From contig DATGXG010000057.1 of NCBI GenBank assembly GCA_035299085.1, positions 1-64,000 on the forward strand: a stretch of DNA of 64,000 bases. The letters run 5' to 3'. Source of the stretch: Bacteroidales bacterium (GTDB taxonomy: Bacteria; Bacteroidota; Bacteroidia; Bacteroidales; UBA10428). The position numbers were made by a program, and so were the translations under genes. The notes under the pieces are model-generated. The model was not told the DNA's origin and searched no databases. It saw nothing but the letters and a program-made list of their open reading frames with translations. This document shows, piece after piece, positions 52,651 through 61,443 of this stretch (position 1 is the stretch's first letter; each line of letters begins with the position of its first letter).

Positions 52651-53497
52651 TTACTGGTTCAACATGAATATTGATGTTTATATGGGCAATTTTGTTCTCA
52701 ATTTCCGATTCTATCTGATCGCAGATCGAATGGACTTCTTTCAGGCTCATGTTTTCAGGCATCTCAAGGTGCAGTTCGGCAAAACGGTAATGGCCCGACT
52801 TTCTGGTCCTGAGATCATGGAAACCGATATTTCTTTTTGTAATCTCTTCACGGATGATTTTGTTCTCTTCATCTGAAAGTGATGCATCAAGCAAGGGTGA
52901 AAAGGCATTTTTCAAAAGGCGGTAGGATTCACGGATTATCATGAGGGCCACAATAATTGCAACGACCGGGTCGAGTATTGTCCAACGGGTAATCCAGATC
53001 AGGATCAGTCCGACTGCCACTCCGAGTGATGTAAGAACATCAGTTTTCAGGTGCAGGGCGTCGGCTTCAAGGGCAATCGAATCGGTTTTGCGGGCCACTT
53101 TGTAGAGTTTTTTTGAAACGAGAAAATTGACAATAGCTGAAATGCCCATAACAACACTGCCGATCTGAATATTTTCGACTTTTGTGGGATTTGATATTTT
53201 ATGAATGGCTTCGTAAATGATCCAGCCTGCAGCCACAAAGATGAGCATGGCTTCAATAACCCCTGAAACATTTTCAAATTTACCGTGTCCGTAAGGATGT
53301 TCCTTATCCGGAGGGGTGTTAGAAAACTTGACCGAAAAAAAGGCAATAATGGCTGCCAGAAGGTCCATCCCTGAATGAATGGCCTCTGAAAGGATACTCA
53401 CAGATCCGCTGATGAGCCCGGCCACCACTTTCATTGTGATTAAAAGCGAGTTTGAGATTATGGAAAGCCTGGCAGTTTTAACTTTTTCTGAAGACAT
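52640..53497 (-). CDS. Cation diffusion facilitator transporter
   Basis: A 285-residue CDF protein with six helices and a C-terminal cytoplasmic dimerisation domain. Metal-site motifs are HSGMD in TM2 and DALHLKTD in TM5 (HxxxD pattern). DKEHPYGHGKFE is the conserved cytoplasmic loop. The C-terminal GHYRFAELHLEMPENMSLKEVHSICDQIESEIE domain is the usual metal-sensing fold. It exports divalent cations such as Zn2+, Fe2+ or Mn2+ by proton antiport. It is third in a four-gene minus-strand unit. Confidence 0.92.
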   Translation of the reverse strand: MSSEKVKTARLSIISNSLLITMKVVAGLISGSVSILSEAIHSGMDLLAAIIAFFSVKFSNTPPDKEHPYGHGKFENVSGVIEAMLIFVAAGWIIYEAIHKISNPTKVENIQIGSVVMGISAIVNFLVSKKLYKVARKTDSIALEADALHLKTDVLTSLGVAVGLILIWITRWTILDPVVAIIVALMIIRESYRLLKNAFSPLLDASLSDEENKIIREEITKRNIGFHDLRTRKSGHYRFAELHLEMPENMSLKEVHSICDQIESEIENKIAHININIHVEPVNEP

Positions 53498-53524
53498 TGT
53501 TGAAATGGTAATGATATAAGGGTT

Positions 53525-54466
53525 TTACATCCAGATTACTTTTTGAACAGCCTTATGGTCCATGCCTATTATGTCGCGGTACAATTCAGGCCTCCTTGCC
53601 ATAAGGTAGCGATGACCTCCTGAAAGCGTCAATTTTTCGGGAGTGATCACATGAGAGATCACATCGTCTCCCAGGGTTCTGCATTCTGCCAGGATATCTC
53701 CGAACGGATCGATAATCATCGAACAGCCATTTTTAAGCTGGTCATCGTCCATGCCAATGGGATTGGAAAACACAACATAAATCCCATTATCATAAGCTCT
53801 TGCCGGAAGCCATTTCATCAGCCAGTCGCGACCTTTCATTCCGTCAAACTCGATTCGCAGTGATGCAGGATCATTTTCCCTGTTTTGCCAGAGGGCAGGA
53901 TCCACAAAACCGGCACCGGGACGTGTTGAAGGGGTGCACATGGTAACGTGGGGCATGAAAATGATATCGGCCCCCAGCAGTGCGGTAGCCCTTACATTTT
54001 CAATGATATTGTTGTCGTAGCATATGAGAATACCGCATTTCCAGCCTTCAAGATCAAAAACGCAATATTCATTACCCGGCGTAAGAAAGGGATTAATAAA
54101 AGGATGAAGCTTGCGGAACTTAGCAACCAGTCCGGTTTTATTCACGCAGATATAGGTTTTGTATAACTGATGATCGCTGTCCTTCTCAAATAATCCCGCA
54201 AGAATGGCAATATTGTTTTTCGATGCAATTTCCTGCAGGGCCTTTGTGCTTTCCCCGTCAGGGATAAGTTCGGCAAGGCCCAGCATTTGTTCACGTGAAA
54301 GTTTGCGGGCAAAAGTATACCCGGTTACCGAACACTCATGAAATGCAACAGCCCTGGCACCTTGTGAAGCGGCCTTTTTAGAAAGGCTGTCAATTACCGA
54401 AAGATTGTATTTCTTATCACCGCTTTTGTTTTCAAACTGAGCGGTCGCAATTTTAAGATTTTCCAT
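53525..54466 (-). CDS. Carbon-nitrogen hydrolase (nitrilase superfamily)
   Basis: A 313-residue protein with the Glu-Lys-Cys triad: Glu in AVAFHECSVTGY (about 43), Lys in AKFRKLHPF (about 115) and Cys in CGILICYDNNI (about 150). The superfamily hydrolyses amides, nitriles or carbamates. The ATG at 54466 gives the normal family start; an ATG 15 bp upstream would overlap the MFS gene. It follows the MFS gene with only 1 bp between, so the transported compound is probably the substrate. Confidence 0.86.
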   Translation of the reverse strand: MENLKIATAQFENKSGDKKYNLSVIDSLSKKAASQGARAVAFHECSVTGYTFARKLSREQMLGLAELIPDGESTKALQEIASKNNIAILAGLFEKDSDHQLYKTYICVNKTGLVAKFRKLHPFINPFLTPGNEYCVFDLEGWKCGILICYDNNIIENVRATALLGADIIFMPHVTMCTPSTRPGAGFVDPALWQNRENDPASLRIEFDGMKGRDWLMKWLPARAYDNGIYVVFSNPIGMDDDQLKNGCSMIIDPFGDILAECRTLGDDVISHVITPEKLTLSGGHRYLMARRPELYRDIIGMDHKAVQKVIWM

Positions 54467-54467
54467 A

Positions 54468-55700
54468 TCAGATTGGCTCAAGATAGTCTAGTTCCTTGCC
54501 ATAGGTTTCTTCGGTGAAAAATACCGACACCAGGGCAATACCAATGAAAAGAATACCGGTGACGACACCGGCAGTCCATAACCCGGTCACCGGTGAAAGT
54601 GAACCCAGCATCAGGGTCATCAGGATAGTAGCGCCTCTTACAAAGTTTGGCGCCGTGGTGGTTACGGTTGCCCGTATGTTCGTTCCGAATTGTTCGGCAG
54701 CTGCGGTGACAAATATCGCCCATAAGCCACCCATGGGAATTCCCAATATAAGAAGGACAATATACACAGCTAACGGCCTTGCATTGAAAAGTGAAAAATA
54801 GACTGCTGTCAGCACCGCTATGCAACAGGTAGCCACGATGATGGCTTTTTTTCGGGATCGGAAAACAAGAGAAATATATCCGAAAAGGAAGCTGCCTATG
54901 GCTGCGCCTGTGTAGTGAAGCATAACAGAGGTTGATCCCTTTACTGTTCCCTGTATATGCAGCGCTGCTGCAAATGAAGGAGCGTTTATCGTAAGAATGC
55001 TCACGGTGTACCATGTAGGAAGAGCTAATAGCGCGCAAAAAATAAACTTCCGGAAACGCTTAATATTGGTGAACAGTGCAAGGAAATTACCTTTACTTAC
55101 TGATTGTGATTTTGCCTTTTCATACATACCTGACTCGTACACGGCGATCCGCATCACGAGCAGAAGAAGGCCGAGTCCGCCTCCTGTAAAATAGGCTGCC
55201 CTCCAGTTGAATCGCTCGGCAACCACAAAAGCAAGCACAGCCCCCAGGATTCCGATTCCTGAAACTATACTGGCTCCCAGTCCTCTTTTTTCCTTTGACA
55301 TCACCTCAGATACAAGGGTGACGCCAAGTCCGAATTCTCCTGAAAGTCCGAACCCCGCAAAAAATCTCAGCCATGCATATTGATTTACGTGGTATACAAA
55401 GCCGTTGGCGATATTTGCCATTGAATAGAGCAGGATGGTGAGGAAAAGAATCGACAGCCGGCCCCGTTTATCGCCCAGTACACCCCAGACTATTCCGCCG
55501 AGAAGCATACCAGCCATCTGCATATTCAGGATGAAATTTCCGGTGTTGAACAGATCTGTGCTGCTTGTCAGGCCTAAATCGGTAAGGCTTGGATTCTTAA
55601 CTATTCCGAAAATGATTAAATCATAAATATCGACGAAATAGCCAAGTGCAGCGACAATTACAACAATATTCAGCACCTTGCGGGAAGAAGCGGAATTCAT
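54468..55700 (-). CDS. MFS transporter of the aromatic/organic acid type
   Basis: A 410-residue protein with 12 helices. It starts with YFVDIYDLIIFGIVKNPSL, the SP/AAHS-type first helix, followed by GMLLGGIVWGVLGDKRGRLSIL (motif A) and RFFAGFGLSGEFGLGVTL (motif B-like), and ends in the cytoplasmic tail FFTEETYGKELDYLEPI. This class takes up carboxylic or aromatic acids with protons. It is the first gene of the nitrilase-CDF-MFS unit. Confidence 0.86.
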   Translation of the reverse strand: MNSASSRKVLNIVVIVAALGYFVDIYDLIIFGIVKNPSLTDLGLTSSTDLFNTGNFILNMQMAGMLLGGIVWGVLGDKRGRLSILFLTILLYSMANIANGFVYHVNQYAWLRFFAGFGLSGEFGLGVTLVSEVMSKEKRGLGASIVSGIGILGAVLAFVVAERFNWRAAYFTGGGLGLLLLVMRIAVYESGMYEKAKSQSVSKGNFLALFTNIKRFRKFIFCALLALPTWYTVSILTINAPSFAAALHIQGTVKGSTSVMLHYTGAAIGSFLFGYISLVFRSRKKAIIVATCCIAVLTAVYFSLFNARPLAVYIVLLILGIPMGGLWAIFVTAAAEQFGTNIRATVTTTAPNFVRGATILMTLMLGSLSPVTGLWTAGVVTGILFIGIALVSVFFTEETYGKELDYLEPI

Positions 55701-55825
55701 TTTTTTGAAATAATGGGGCTAAGGTAATAATTAAGGATGAGTCATAAAATTTCATTTGATAACCAAAAACAATTAATGCGGGTACGTTGTTTGTTTACAC
55801 ACGAATTGAAAATCCTTAACAACAT

Positions 55826-56299
55826 ATGCCAGTTAAAGCTCCAAAACCGGTTCCCGAAGGGATGAACACAGTTACTGTCCAACTTTTTTATAAAGGTAAT
55901 TGCAAAGAAGCCATTGAATTTTATAAAAAAGCATTTAATGCTTCAGTTGTCGGAAATATTGCCCATGCACCTGACGGCAAAATTATGCACGCCATGATCA
56001 AAATCGGGGATACAAACCTGATGATGTCCGATACATTTTCAGACTATACAGAAAATGGCGGGCAGTTAACCGCATCGCTTTTTATGTATGTAGAAAACTG
56101 TGATGCCGTTTACAACCAGGCTGTGAAGGCGGGTTGCACTGTAGTTCATGAAATGACGGATGCCTTCTGGGGCGACCGGCTCGGGAGTATTCGCGATCCG
56201 TTCAGTCACTTCTGGACCATTGCCTCCTACAAATGGCAGCTCACCCCTGAAGAAGTGGCAAAGGGTCAGGAGGAGTGGGTGAGGTCGATGCAATCCTAA
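55826..56299 (+). CDS. VOC family protein (glyoxalase/PhnB-like)
   Basis: A 157-residue protein with one vicinal-oxygen-chelate repeat pair. TVTVQLFYKGNCKEAIEFYKKAFNA is the family start; GKIMHAMIKIGDTNLMMSD and the closing FWGDRLGSIRDPFSHFWTIAS complete the pattern, the same layout as PhnB-like 3-demethylubiquinone-like proteins. The function of these is unproven. Its TAA stop is directly followed by the TIR of the repeat element at 56300. Confidence 0.87.
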   Translation: MPVKAPKPVPEGMNTVTVQLFYKGNCKEAIEFYKKAFNASVVGNIAHAPDGKIMHAMIKIGDTNLMMSDTFSDYTENGGQLTASLFMYVENCDAVYNQAVKAGCTVVHEMTDAFWGDRLGSIRDPFSHFWTIASYKWQLTPEEVAKGQEEWVRSMQS

Positions 56300-56496
56300 C
56301 GTCATTGCGAGGAGCCTGAAAAATCAATATTTATTGCAGAATGTAATGCGACGAAGCAATCTGCCTGCACATGAAGGGCATTGCAAAGACTGAAACCGAA
56401 TACCGAATACAAAAATACCATTGCCGATTTGGCGAGGTTCTGCCTGTTCGGGCAGATTGCTTCACCTCCGCAGGAATCGGAGGTTCGCAATGACGT
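56300..56496. repeat. Copy 3 (complete) of the dispersed CGTCATTGCGAG-ended element
   Basis: A 197-bp element with inverted ends CGTCATTGCGAG (56300-56311) and TTCGCAATGACG (to about 56496). Each half carries the GAAGCAATCTGCC / GCAGATTGCTTC block, and the right half carries the stems TGCCTG-TT-CGGGCA (56441-56454) and ACCTCCG-CAGGAAT-CGGAGGT (56464-56484). It begins immediately after the VOC stop codon and occupies most of the 307-bp gap before the LacI gene. Confidence 0.88.
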
Positions 56497-56501
56497 GCGC
56501 T

Positions 56502-56541
56502 TATCCACCATCCAGTATCCACCATCCAGTATCCAGCATCT
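56502..56541. repeat. Short tandem repeat TATCCACCATCCAG
   Basis: TATCCACCATCCAG, TATCCACCATCCAG and a TATCCAG partial lie just upstream of the LacI gene. Two full copies and a remnant. Together with 56300-56496 they fill the 307-bp gap; the remaining ~65 bp before 56607 hold the LacI promoter region, with CGTTAACGTACACG at 56587-56600 as a possible LacI-type operator. Confidence 0.75.
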
Positions 56542-56606
56542 TTTTCTTAAAAATCATCTGTTTCTTAAAAATATTCCCTATCTTGCCGTTAACGTACACG
56601 ACAGGT

Positions 56607-57683
56607 ATGGACCGGATAAAGAAAACATCAAATCAACGGGTTACCATTAAGGATATTGCTTCAATGGCAGGTGTTTCAATTGGAACCGTTGACCGTGTTC
56701 TGCATCATCGCGGTGAAGTAAACCAGGAAACCCATGATCGGGTGATGTCATTCATTCAGAAATTGGGTTATACTCCCAACCTGTTGGCAAAATCGCTTGC
56801 TCTTAAAAAGAAATTCAATATTGCCGTTCTCATTCCCGATTCAGGCAAAAACAACCCTTACTGGAAAAATCCGATGGAAGGATTTTCAAGGGCATCCCAC
56901 GAACTAAAGGACTTCAATACCACTATTTCTGTTTCACATTATGATCCGGGGAATGAACAGTCATTTATCGATAAATTTGCATCCATATTATCGTCATCGC
57001 CTGACGGCCTTATAATGGCACCCCATTTTCATGATGCGGCTTTAAAACCGATTTCGGTATGTAAAGAAAAGGGAATTCCCCTGATGTTCATTGACAATAA
57101 CCTGGATGGGCAGGCACTTGCCTATTTCGGACAGGACGCATTTCAAAGCGGTATTGTGGCCGCAAAGCTCATGCATCAAGCTCTTCGTGGGAATGCAATG
57201 GTGATTGTCCTGAATATGGCCAGCAACAAGATCATCACCCGGCATATGCAGAAGCGTGAGGATGGTTTCAGGCATTATTTCACCACGCTTCAATCAACAG
57301 GGAAAATTGATATTCTGTCTGTTGCCATTGATCTATCACTTAAAAAGGAACCCGCACATTCCCTTAACCGCTTATTTGAGGAATACCCGTCTATTTCGGG
57401 AATTTTTGTTACCAATTCAAGGGTATACAGGGTTGCCCCTGTTTCGGAGAAGCATCAGCCTGTTGTTCTGATCGGCTATGACCTGGTGGATGACAACATT
57501 CGCTATCTTGAAAAAGGCAGCATAAGCTTCCTGATATGCCAGAAACCGCAGGAACAGGCATACAAATCGGCCATGGCCATGTTCAGTTATCTTCTCTCAA
57601 AAAAGCCGGCTGAAGAGATCAATTACAGCGCCATTGACATCATTGTGAAAGAGAATGTACAGTATTACAAAAACAATAATTGA
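56607..57683 (+). CDS. LacI-family transcriptional regulator
   Basis: A 358-residue protein. The N-terminal HTH is VTIKDIASMAGVSIGTVDRVLHHRGEVNQET (about 12-42), followed by the hinge and a periplasmic-binding-protein-like sensor domain (about 70-350: IAVLIPDSGKNNPYWKNPMEGF, LIMAPHFHDAAL, PLMFIDNNLDGQALAYFGQDAFQSG). I chose ATG 56607 because a frame opening at 56421 adds 62 residues encoded by the repeats. It probably represses the hexuronate genes downstream (6 bp to the next start) and itself through the palindrome near 56587-56600. Confidence 0.9.
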   Translation: MDRIKKTSNQRVTIKDIASMAGVSIGTVDRVLHHRGEVNQETHDRVMSFIQKLGYTPNLLAKSLALKKKFNIAVLIPDSGKNNPYWKNPMEGFSRASHELKDFNTTISVSHYDPGNEQSFIDKFASILSSSPDGLIMAPHFHDAALKPISVCKEKGIPLMFIDNNLDGQALAYFGQDAFQSGIVAAKLMHQALRGNAMVIVLNMASNKIITRHMQKREDGFRHYFTTLQSTGKIDILSVAIDLSLKKEPAHSLNRLFEEYPSISGIFVTNSRVYRVAPVSEKHQPVVLIGYDLVDDNIRYLEKGSISFLICQKPQEQAYKSAMAMFSYLLSKKPAEEINYSAIDIIVKENVQYYKNNN

Positions 57684-57688
57684 ATTCT

Positions 57689-58540
57689 ATGAGAAAAATC
57701 GACTTTTCGGGTTTGAAAGATAAGGTATGCGTAATAACCGGCGGGGCAGGGATTATTGGAAGATCGGTTTGTGAGGCACTTGCGGTTTCGGGTATAAAAA
57801 CTGCAATAATTGATCTCAATCCGGAATCGGCAGGAAAACTTGCAGATGAGTTAACATCACAAACCGGCACACCATGCATAGCTGTTGCAGGCAATGTACT
57901 GGATAAAGAATCTTTGATTTCCGCACGCTCAGAAATCATCAGCCGGTTGGGCAAGGTCGATTTTCTCATCAACGGTGCCGGCGGAAACTCACCTGCAGCC
58001 ACCACAAAGCAGGAGCAAATTGAGAGACCGGGGAAATTTGATGCATCTGAAACTTTCTTTGGCCTTGATTTGAGCGGATTTGACAAGGTATTTGCCCTCA
58101 ATTTTTCAGGAACTTTGTTGCCAACAATGGTTTTCGTTCCTGAAATGATTGAGCGCGGAGAAGGTGTGGTGATCAATATTTCATCGATGAACTCGTTCAG
58201 ACCTCTTACCAAAATTCCTGCCTATTCAGCCGCCAAAGCATCGGTTAACAATTTTACGCAATGGTTGTCTGTTCACCTTGCAAAAACCGGTGTCAGGGTG
58301 AATGCCATAGCACCTGGTTTTTTTCTTACAAACCAGAACCGGTTTTTATTGATCGATGAGAAAACAGGACTTGCCACACCAAGGGGGATGAAAATAATGG
58401 CCAACACACCCATGGGAAAATACGGCGAACCGGGCGATTTGCAGGGTGCCGTATTATTCCTGCTTTCAGAATGGTCTTCATTTATTACAGGCATTGTGTT
58501 ACCGGTAGACGGAGGATACAGCGCCTATGGAGGAGTGTAA
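57689..58540 (+). CDS. SDR-family D-mannonate oxidoreductase
   Basis: A 283-residue short-chain dehydrogenase. The nucleotide loop is TGGAGIIG (17-24), the Ser is in ISSMNSF, and the active-site tetrad is completed by YSAAKAS (about 175-181). INGAGGN, KTFFGL-like ETFFGLDL, NFTQWLSVHLAKTGVRVNAIAPGFFLTNQNR and GIVLPVDGGYSAYGGV match the SDR D-mannonate oxidoreductase (UxuB-type, unrelated to the MDR-type UxuB). It interconverts D-fructuronate and D-mannonate with NAD(P). Start ATG 57689, 5 bp after the LacI stop. Confidence 0.88.
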   Translation: MRKIDFSGLKDKVCVITGGAGIIGRSVCEALAVSGIKTAIIDLNPESAGKLADELTSQTGTPCIAVAGNVLDKESLISARSEIISRLGKVDFLINGAGGNSPAATTKQEQIERPGKFDASETFFGLDLSGFDKVFALNFSGTLLPTMVFVPEMIERGEGVVINISSMNSFRPLTKIPAYSAAKASVNNFTQWLSVHLAKTGVRVNAIAPGFFLTNQNRFLLIDEKTGLATPRGMKIMANTPMGKYGEPGDLQGAVLFLLSEWSSFITGIVLPVDGGYSAYGGV

Positions 58541-58557
58541 ACGATTAATGGAAAGAT

Positions 58558-59832
58558 ATGATTTACTGTGATACCGGATCAGTGCCGAAAAGCTTATCTG
58601 ACAGCGATCTGAAATTGCTGTTGTTTAAAGTTCTTGATCAGCTTGGCGACAGGAAAAGGGTACTTATTGTACCTCCTGATTTTACACGTTTTCATTCTTA
58701 TGCCGGGAAACTTACCTCCCTGGTTTATGAGTTTTACGGCAGAAACGTCACAGACATACTGCCCGCCCTGGGTACCCATTCTCCTATGACGGCCGGTCAG
58801 ATTAAAATCATGTTCCCCGGAGTGCCTGAAGAGCTCTTCAGGGTTCATGACTGGCGTAATGATGTGGTCACCGTGGGAAAGGTGCCTGGAAGCTACGTAG
58901 CTGAAATTACAGGCGGTGCCCTTTCATTCGAATGGCCGGCCCAGATAAACCGCCTTATATGGGAAGGCGGCCATGATATGATCCTTTCAGTGGGGCAGGT
59001 GGTGCCTCATGAAGTGATCGGAATGGCCAACTATAATAAGAATTTATTCGTCGGAACCGGCGGATCTGAAGGCATTAATAAAAGTCATTTCCTCGGAGCC
59101 GTTTATGGCATGGAAAAGTTAATGGGCATTGCCGACAATCCCGTTCGCAGGTTACTCAATTATGCATCGGAACACTTTATTAATAGCCTGCCTGTTGTAT
59201 ATATCCATACCGTAATTGGTCGCGATGAAACCGGCTGCCTTGCAGTAAAAGGACTTTTCATCGGCAATGATCATGAAGTATTCACCAGGGCTGCGGAACT
59301 TTCAGTTAAGGTAAACTTCACAACGCTTGACAATCCGCTCAAAAAAGTGATTGTATATCTTGATCCTTCTGAATTCAAAAGCACCTGGCTCGGCAACAAA
59401 AGTATTTACCGCACACGAATGGCACTGGCGGACGGAGGCGAGCTCATCGTACTTGCACCGGGCGTGAAAGAATTCGGCGAAGATCCTGAAATCGACCGGC
59501 TCATCAGAAAATACGGTTATTTTGGTACACCGGAAACCCTCAGGAAACTGAAAGAAAATAATGACCTTGCCGGCAACCTCAGTGCAGCGGCACACCTTAT
59601 TCACGGAAGTTCTGAAGGCAGGTTTTCAATTACATATTGTCCCGGCCATCTGAGCCGTCGCGAAATAGAATCAGTAAATTTCAAATACGCCGCGTATGAA
59701 GAGATGAGCAAACGCTATAATCCGGCAGAACTGAAGGACGGATTTAACACAATGACTGACGGAGAGGAAATTTATTATATTTCGAATCCTGCACTGGGAC
59801 TATGGGCTTGGAAGGGAAGGGTTTCCGGATAG
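58558..59832 (+). CDS. LarA-like nickel-pincer racemase/epimerase (DUF2088)
   Basis: A 424-residue protein of the LarA superfamily. DFTR at 41-44, H74 in GTHSPM, H151 in VVPHEV and GINKSHFLG with K175 and H177 correspond to the LarA substrate and NPN-cofactor residues. LarA homologs racemise or epimerise 2-hydroxyacids; members acting on malate, phenyllactate and D-gluconate are known. Here, inside a hexuronate operon, an aldonate epimerase (mannonate/gluconate) is the best inference. No cofactor genes (larB/C/E) lie in the window. The TAG stop starts a 7-mer array. Confidence 0.83.
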   Translation: MIYCDTGSVPKSLSDSDLKLLLFKVLDQLGDRKRVLIVPPDFTRFHSYAGKLTSLVYEFYGRNVTDILPALGTHSPMTAGQIKIMFPGVPEELFRVHDWRNDVVTVGKVPGSYVAEITGGALSFEWPAQINRLIWEGGHDMILSVGQVVPHEVIGMANYNKNLFVGTGGSEGINKSHFLGAVYGMEKLMGIADNPVRRLLNYASEHFINSLPVVYIHTVIGRDETGCLAVKGLFIGNDHEVFTRAAELSVKVNFTTLDNPLKKVIVYLDPSEFKSTWLGNKSIYRTRMALADGGELIVLAPGVKEFGEDPEIDRLIRKYGYFGTPETLRKLKENNDLAGNLSAAAHLIHGSSEGRFSITYCPGHLSRREIESVNFKYAAYEEMSKRYNPAELKDGFNTMTDGEEIYYISNPALGLWAWKGRVSG

Positions 59833-59859
59833 GGATCAGGGAACAGGGATCAGGGATCA
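59827..59859. repeat. 7-mer array (GGGATCA) starting at the stop codon of the LarA-like gene
   Basis: GGATAG, GGGATCA, GGGAACA, GGGATCA, GGGATCA. The TAG of the first unit is the stop codon at 59830-59832. Confidence 0.85.
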
Positions 59860-59870
59860 TTTAAAAGCAC

Positions 59871-59997
59871 ATAGGTCCCATAAGTCCCATAGGTCTCAGT
59901 AATGAGCACTGAACAAGGAACACCGATTTAAGATTTAAGAACTTTTACCAGACCAGCAGACTAACAGACAAACAGACTACAGACTAACAGACTAACC
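59871..59997. repeat. Repeat-rich leader upstream of the hexuronate transporter
   Basis: TAGGTCCCA TAAGTCCCA TAGGTCTCA (59872-59898) repeats the 9-mer of arrays A and B. CAGACTAA/CAGACAAA-type 8-mers (about 59950-59995) run right up to the ATG at 59998. It may serve as 5' leader RNA, since the transporter gene begins at its end. No coding potential. Confidence 0.75.
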
Positions 59998-61443
59998 ATG
60001 ACACAAACCATCTCAAAATTCCGCTGGACGATTTGTTCCCTGTTGTTTTTTGCCACAACGATCAATTACCTTGACAGGCAGGTTTTGTCGCTTACATGGG
60101 ATGAATTTATCAAACCTGAATTTCACTGGAACGAATCGCATTATGGCACCATCACCTCATTCTTTTCTATATTTTATGCGGTTTGTATGTTGTTTGCCGG
60201 GCGCTTTGTGGAGTGGATGGGAACAAAAAGGGGGTTTCTTTGGGCAATAGGGGTTTGGAGTGCCGGTGCCTGCCTTCATGCAGTGTGCGGACAGGTAACC
60301 CAGGCAAATGTCGGGCTGCACAGTGCAGCTGAACTCACAACTGCCACAGGTGACATGGCTGTTAAGATTGCTACGGTCAGCATGTGGTGCTTTTTATTTG
60401 CAAGAGGTATCCTGGCCTTCGGTGAGGCCGGTAATTTCCCGGCAGCCATTAAGACCACTGCCGAATACTTTCCGAAAAAAGACAGGGCTTTCGCCACATC
60501 TATTTTCAATGCCGGGGCTTCCATCGGGGCGCTGTTCGCCCCTTTATCCATTCCGCCCCTGGCAAAGCATTTCGGATGGGAGACTGCATTTATCCTCATC
60601 GGGGCCCTGGGATTCATCTGGATGGCCTTCTGGGTCTTTCTTTACGACAAACCTGCAAACAGCAGGCATGTAAATGAATATGAACTGAGATATATCGAGC
60701 AAGACAGGAATGAGGAACCGGATAACAGCAAAAAAGAAGAAACAAGGATACCGTTCTTTCAAACTTTCTCTTACAGGCAAACATGGGCTTTTGCTGTGGG
60801 CAAGTTCATGACCGACGGTGTATGGTGGTTTTTCCTGTTCTGGACCCCTTCTTACCTGAACACCCAGTTTGGTATCAAAACATCAGAAGGTCTCGGGATG
60901 GCGCTGATCTTCACATTATATGCCATTGTCACTATCCTTTCCATTTTCGGAGGGAAACTTCCTACAATCTTCATCAATCGCAGCGGTCAGAATCCCTATG
61001 CTGCAAGAATGAAAGCCATGCTTATATTTGCTTTCTTCCCGCTTTTTGTACTGCTGGCTCAACCACTGGGAATGAAGTTTGCCGACCTGGGAAAAAACGC
61101 CGCCTGGATTCCCGTGCTTCTTATTTCTCTTGGCTGTGCCGCTCACCAGGCATGGAGCGCCAATTTATTCTCCACCATCGGCGATATGTTTCCGAAGGGT
61201 GCTATTGCTACGGTAACAGGTATTGGCGGTATGGCGGGCGGAATTGGTTCGATGATCCTTCAGAAAGGTGCCGGTAACCTTTTTGTATATGCCGGTAATA
61301 CCAATATGACGTTCTTCGGCTTCCAGGGAAAGCCTGCAGGTTATTTCATCATATTCTGCATTTGTGCTTTCGCTTATCTGATCGGGTGGACTTTTATGAA
61401 AATGCTGGTTCCCAAAATGAAGATCATAACCGTATCACTATGA
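59998..61443 (+). CDS. MFS hexuronate transporter (ExuT-like, ACS family)
   Basis: A 481-residue protein with about 12 helices. TTINYLDRQVLSLTWDEF and FFSIFYAVCMLFAGRFVEWMGTKRGFLWAIGVWS (motif A), FAFGEAGNFPAAIKTTAEYFPKKDRAFATSIFNAGASIGALFAP (motif B region) and NLFSTIGDMFPKGAIATVTGIGG are the ExuT/GarP-type signature. It takes up glucuronate and galacturonate. Its stop overlaps the uxaC start by ATGA, so the two are coupled. Confidence 0.9.
   Translation: MTQTISKFRWTICSLLFFATTINYLDRQVLSLTWDEFIKPEFHWNESHYGTITSFFSIFYAVCMLFAGRFVEWMGTKRGFLWAIGVWSAGACLHAVCGQVTQANVGLHSAAELTTATGDMAVKIATVSMWCFLFARGILAFGEAGNFPAAIKTTAEYFPKKDRAFATSIFNAGASIGALFAPLSIPPLAKHFGWETAFILIGALGFIWMAFWVFLYDKPANSRHVNEYELRYIEQDRNEEPDNSKKEETRIPFFQTFSYRQTWAFAVGKFMTDGVWWFFLFWTPSYLNTQFGIKTSEGLGMALIFTLYAIVTILSIFGGKLPTIFINRSGQNPYAARMKAMLIFAFFPLFVLLAQPLGMKFADLGKNAAWIPVLLISLGCAAHQAWSANLFSTIGDMFPKGAIATVTGIGGMAGGIGSMILQKGAGNLFVYAGNTNMTFFGFQGKPAGYFIIFCICAFAYLIGWTFMKMLVPKMKIITVSL

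Noticed and set aside
56421..56606. N-terminal extension of the LacI regulator
   Set aside because: The 62 added residues are encoded by the dispersed repeat; the HTH begins properly after ATG 56607.
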